Below, piece after piece: positions 61,191-64,000 of a stretch of DNA of 64,000 bases (its first letter is position 1; each line of letters begins with the position of its first letter). The translations under genes and the position numbers were made by a program. The DNA comes from Proteocatella sp041738345 (GTDB taxonomy: Bacteria > Bacillota > Clostridia > Peptostreptococcales > Filifactoraceae), in assembly GCA_041738345.1 (NCBI GenBank), contig JBGSPX010000016.1, positions 21,396-85,395 on the forward strand. The letters are read 5' to 3'. The notes beneath the pieces are model-generated. The model had not been told where the DNA came from and made no database searches. It worked only from the letters and a program-made list of their open reading frames with translations.

Positions 61191-62619
61191 CTACTCCACC
61201 TTGCTTTGTTATATTAGCAAAGGCTTTGTTGAAATCTGTCTCTATCATGTAATTTCCATCTTTATCTCTTAGAGCTTTCGTTTTTCCAGTTTTTGGGTCG
61301 GTTACTAAGTTACCATTAGCGTCTCTTTCAAATTGAATGAATGAACCGCCTGATATAGTTTTCATAAAAGCGTGTAGGGCTTTTTCTTTATCCCCAGAAG
61401 CGCTTACACCATCTGTAAATTCTTTTACCTTATCTTCAATTGCTTGAGTCATAGCTTCGTTAGCCTTGTTGTTATTTTCTGTTAAGACTTGATTGAAGTA
61501 GGGTATGAACTCCTCTGGTGATGAAGTTGCCCACGCTGATTGGAAAGCTCCTAGTTGTTCGTATATTTCTCTAGTACCGCCTGCTTGAACACAGGCGTTG
61601 GCATCTATCTTCATTAACTGGTAAGCTAAAGAATATGATGTTCCGTCTAATACGTGACCTAGCTTTTTCACATCGACATCTACACCTGTGAATAGTCCAC
61701 CTATGTCCCACTCTTTTATTGCAGAGGTGACGTTCGCATCTATTTCACTAAAGGTGAATGGGTTTGATGGTGGCCTTTTACCATCGTAGTTTGTCATAGT
61801 TCCATTTTTTAGCTGGACGCTTTCGAAGACTCCATTTTCGATGAATTTTTTTAGGAAACCTGTAACTTCTCTTTTTTTCTGTTCATCTATTCTAAGCCCG
61901 TAGCCTGGTTCGGATGCTAGTTTATTATTTAAGTCTGGCCCTGGATTTATGGTTTCTCTTGGTCCATTGACTGTGAATGTAAAATATGCTCCGCCCTTTT
62001 GACCTGCTGGCACGACATTATGATTCTTGTCATATAGGACAGGCTTACTTACATTTATTTTTTTAGCTGAGTATCTACTTCTGTCTGGGGTTAGGATTGC
62101 GTCCTCATCATTCCCCCCTATATACTCATCTACAGAAGCGGATGTACTCTTATGAGTGTCCTCTCTTTCGTGGATGTTTCTTAATTCCTCCAGTGTTAAT
62201 TTGCCTTTGATGTTCTCTCCTGGTTCTGAAAATATTGTGTATATTTCTATATCCTCTGGACCTACAGTTTCAGCAATATCCTTAGGTAAATCCACAAACA
62301 TGGGTGTCTGATAAATTATTTTACCCTCACCTTTTGGATATAGTGGGTCGGAAGGATTTGGTTGTATACCTCCTGCCTCTGGGTTTAAATTTACTAAGTT
62401 TTGGTACAGCTTAGGAGGTTTCTTCTCATTTTCATGTAGTAGACCTTCAGGGAATGTCCCATCTGATTTTTCTACATAGTTAGAGTATACATTCCTAAAA
62501 GACCATCTCTCTGGATTACTTGGTTTTTCTTTTATCTCTTCAGCAAAACTTGACATTGGGATTGACGTTATTATAAGTAAAGCTGTAAGTAGTGTTGATA
62601 TTGATTTTTTAAATTTCAT
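61138..62619 (-). CDS. Unknown secreted protein, copy B (full-length)
   Basis: This 493-residue protein has a signal peptide (6-26, ending SSFAEE). No domain is recognised. Features: an N-terminal block ERWSFRNVYSNYVEKSDGTF, a long central block nearly identical to copy A, ALHAFMKTISGGSFIQFERDANGNLVTD near 425-452, and a tail fused to an Abi-alpha-like fragment. Length compared with copy A shows what A lost. ATG behind AAAGGAGC. Probably exported and attached or free outside the cell; the role is unknown. Opposite strand to copy A. Confidence 0.75.
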   Translation of the reverse strand: MKFKKSISTLLTALLIITSIPMSSFAEEIKEKPSNPERWSFRNVYSNYVEKSDGTFPEGLLHENEKKPPKLYQNLVNLNPEAGGIQPNPSDPLYPKGEGKIIYQTPMFVDLPKDIAETVGPEDIEIYTIFSEPGENIKGKLTLEELRNIHEREDTHKSTSASVDEYIGGNDEDAILTPDRSRYSAKKINVSKPVLYDKNHNVVPAGQKGGAYFTFTVNGPRETINPGPDLNNKLASEPGYGLRIDEQKKREVTGFLKKFIENGVFESVQLKNGTMTNYDGKRPPSNPFTFSEIDANVTSAIKEWDIGGLFTGVDVDVKKLGHVLDGTSYSLAYQLMKIDANACVQAGGTREIYEQLGAFQSAWATSSPEEFIPYFNQVLTENNNKANEAMTQAIEDKVKEFTDGVSASGDKEKALHAFMKTISGGSFIQFERDANGNLVTDPKTGKTKALRDKDGNYMIETDFNKAFANITKQGGVETSIAENIEESNPEDLM

Positions 62620-62677
62620 TTATTGCTCCTTTCATTTTAATTCATCTTGTTTTTATCGACTTTTTTAATATTATTTA

Positions 62678-63814
62678 TTATTTTTGTTTTTTATAGTCGG
62701 TTATCAATTTTAATATCTCCCTATATTCATATTCCCCAGTTGAAATTAAATTATCAAAACAGTAGGAAACTACACTACCTTTATTCTTAAAAATATTAAA
62801 AATTCCAGTTTGTAAATATTTATTGTAAAATATAATTTTTAAAAGGTTCCCATCATTTATAGTTCTATGAATGGGTTTCAAGTTATTTGTATAGTTTGAT
62901 AAAGATTTATTACTTTTTAATTTATCCAATATAGCTTCAGCTGCTATCTTTCCAGAGTACAGAGAAAAGTATATCCCTTCACCATTTATAGGGTCAACTA
63001 ATCCTGCGGCATCTCCTACTAATAACAACTTTTCATCTAAGATTGGGTTCTTTATATATTTTCCAAATGGAATATAATGCCCTTTGATTTTCAAATTATC
63101 TGTAGGAATCTCCTTTGACTTTAAAAAATCTGTTAACAACTTCGGATAATCTACATTTTCATAATAATCACCACCTAAGCCTACCGTTATAGAATTTCTT
63201 TTGGGGAATGTCCATAGGTATCCATTTTTAAAATTCCCAAAATGAATTTCTGTTGATTCAAATTGTCCTTTAGTGATTGTTTTTGGTAATTCTACTTCAA
63301 CACAAAATCCGTTTGGTTTATATTTCTTATCGATTAATTTTCTTACAACACTGTTAGCTCCATCTGCCCCTATTATAAATTTAAAAGATATTTCATCTAG
63401 GTTAGTTATTTTAATTGTATTCTTTCCAAGATTAATTTCTTCTACTTTATGCCCGTCATATAAAACTCCGCCATTAGACTTGAAGCTTTCTAGTAGCATA
63501 TTATCGAACTCAAGTCTATTTGTGAAATAATAAGGGGTATCAATATTAACATCAAAAAATAATTTATCCTTATGATACATCTTTATATGATTAGAACTAT
63601 TGTTATATAATTCTGATATATCTAAAGAAAGTCCTATTTCTTTCAACAGTTCTATTGATTTTTGTGTAAGTCCTCCTCCACATAATTTATCTCTAGGGAA
63701 TTTAGCTTTATCTATTATGCAACAGCTTATTCCATTTTTAGATAGTATATTTCCAGCAATACTTCCTGACGGACCTCCACCTATTATTACTACTTCAAAT
63801 TTATTTATTGTCAT
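62678..63814 (-). CDS. Geranylgeranyl-reductase-family FAD oxidoreductase
   Basis: The protein has about 378 residues from ATG at 63814, behind AGGAGG; the frame extends to 63859 without a site. FAD-binding VVIIGGGPSGSIAGNIL near residue 8-24, then CCIIDKAKFPRDKLCGGGLT near 31-50 (the CGGGLT motif of the family), and LLVGDAAGLVDPINGEGIYF near 272-291. Such enzymes reduce double bonds in isoprenoid chains; in Clostridia the substrate is unknown. Confidence 0.88.
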   Translation of the reverse strand: MTINKFEVVIIGGGPSGSIAGNILSKNGISCCIIDKAKFPRDKLCGGGLTQKSIELLKEIGLSLDISELYNNSSNHIKMYHKDKLFFDVNIDTPYYFTNRLEFDNMLLESFKSNGGVLYDGHKVEEINLGKNTIKITNLDEISFKFIIGADGANSVVRKLIDKKYKPNGFCVEVELPKTITKGQFESTEIHFGNFKNGYLWTFPKRNSITVGLGGDYYENVDYPKLLTDFLKSKEIPTDNLKIKGHYIPFGKYIKNPILDEKLLLVGDAAGLVDPINGEGIYFSLYSGKIAAEAILDKLKSNKSLSNYTNNLKPIHRTINDGNLLKIIFYNKYLQTGIFNIFKNKGSVVSYCFDNLISTGEYEYREILKLITDYKKQK

Positions 63815-63861
63815 CTTTCCTCCTGTGTTTATAAATGATATGTTTTTATTTGTAAACACAA

Positions 63862-64000
63862 AAGGGGCTGTCGGATAATGAAGTTTTTTGACAGCTAAAA
63901 TCCAAAATTTAAAATCTTAGATTATTCAACACTCATAAAAAAGGTGTTTTTAAAAATAATCTAAGATTTTTTTATGGTTAAAATATTTTTTTGCATTACA
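63862..64000. mobile_element. Probable end of an insertion sequence (continues past window)
   Basis: AAGGGGCTGTCGGATAATGA followed by TTTTTTGACAGC resembles the terminal repeat of IS1182-type elements. Inside it a 16-bp perfect inverted repeat (AAAATCTTAGATTATT at 63911-63926, AATAATCTAAGATTTT at 63955-63970, with an inner AACAC/GTGTT stem) is followed by T7, as a transposase terminator would be. The transposase itself would lie right of the window. The family call is from memory of the end sequence. Confidence 0.5.

Overview
The window is AT-rich chromosome of an anaerobic Firmicute. Stickland-type energy genes (ptb, buk, a four-subunit 2-oxoacid:ferredoxin oxidoreductase), low-GC codon use, strong AGGAGG ribosome binding sites and c-di-AMP synthase genes point to Clostridia. 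From memory, ptb-buk-oxidoreductase genes also lie between cdaR and glmM in Clostridioides difficile, and two adjacent LOR/SDH-domain (ornithine cyclodeaminase-like) genes suit an amino-acid fermenter. I infer Peptostreptococcaceae or close relatives, perhaps Acetoanaerobium-like. The species is not proven.

Layout. 1-800: a decayed CRISPR mini-array without cas genes. 823-1347: a SUKH/SMI1-KNR4 immunity-type gene. 1404-6961 (minus): a five-gene operon matching the uncharacterised STM4011-STM4015 families (radical SAM fused to a HAD phosphatase, HemN-like radical SAM, sulfatase-fold hydrolase, ATP-grasp, leucine-rich-repeat protein). 7128-17525 (minus): housekeeping and energy genes, in transcription order cdaA, cdaR, ptb, buk, a P-loop ATPase, oxidoreductase delta/alpha/beta/gamma, glmM, then formyl-THF cyclo-ligase, a YkvA-like protein and a FlK-like thioesterase. 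17734-21169 (plus): tRNA-Arg(UCG), an orphan response regulator and a class A PBP. 21200-28475 (minus): SpoU methyltransferase, TrkA/TrkH potassium uptake, ComEA, 1-Cys peroxiredoxin, lytic transglycosylase and two LOR/SDH paralogues. 28723-43295 (minus): a complete chemosensory operon interwoven with anti-sigma/anti-anti-sigma partner-switch parts and a large hybrid kinase.

From about 45 kb the window becomes accessory. It holds a compact STAS/HATPase - DUF4325 - PIN operon (the best candidate here for an undescribed defence or toxin system), a tRNA 3'-end fragment, secreted stalk-domain and unknown secreted proteins, an IS3 remnant, dinD, an XRE repressor, a dead serine recombinase, a DUF5677 (HEPN-like) gene with a palindromic operator, and a probable Abi-alpha gene. 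Then comes a heterodimeric ABC exporter with its TetR regulator, enclosed by perfect 39-bp inverted repeats. It is followed by a lone permease, an atypical peptide deformylase, and a rearranged, inverted partial copy of the dinD / Abi-alpha / secreted-protein block. The window ends with a geranylgeranyl-reductase-like flavoprotein and what looks like the edge of an insertion sequence.

Functional links. CdaA/CdaR and the TrkA/TrkH system may be tied through c-di-AMP, which is known to gate such potassium transporters. The oxidoreductase, Ptb and Buk form one branched-chain 2-oxoacid to acyl-phosphate to ATP pathway. The chemosensory operon carries CheA-REC, CheW, MCP, CheB, CheR, CheY and CheX together with an RsbW-STAS fusion, a REC-PP2C phosphatase and Hpt proteins, so its output is probably gene expression or surface behaviour as well as, or instead of, flagellar motion.
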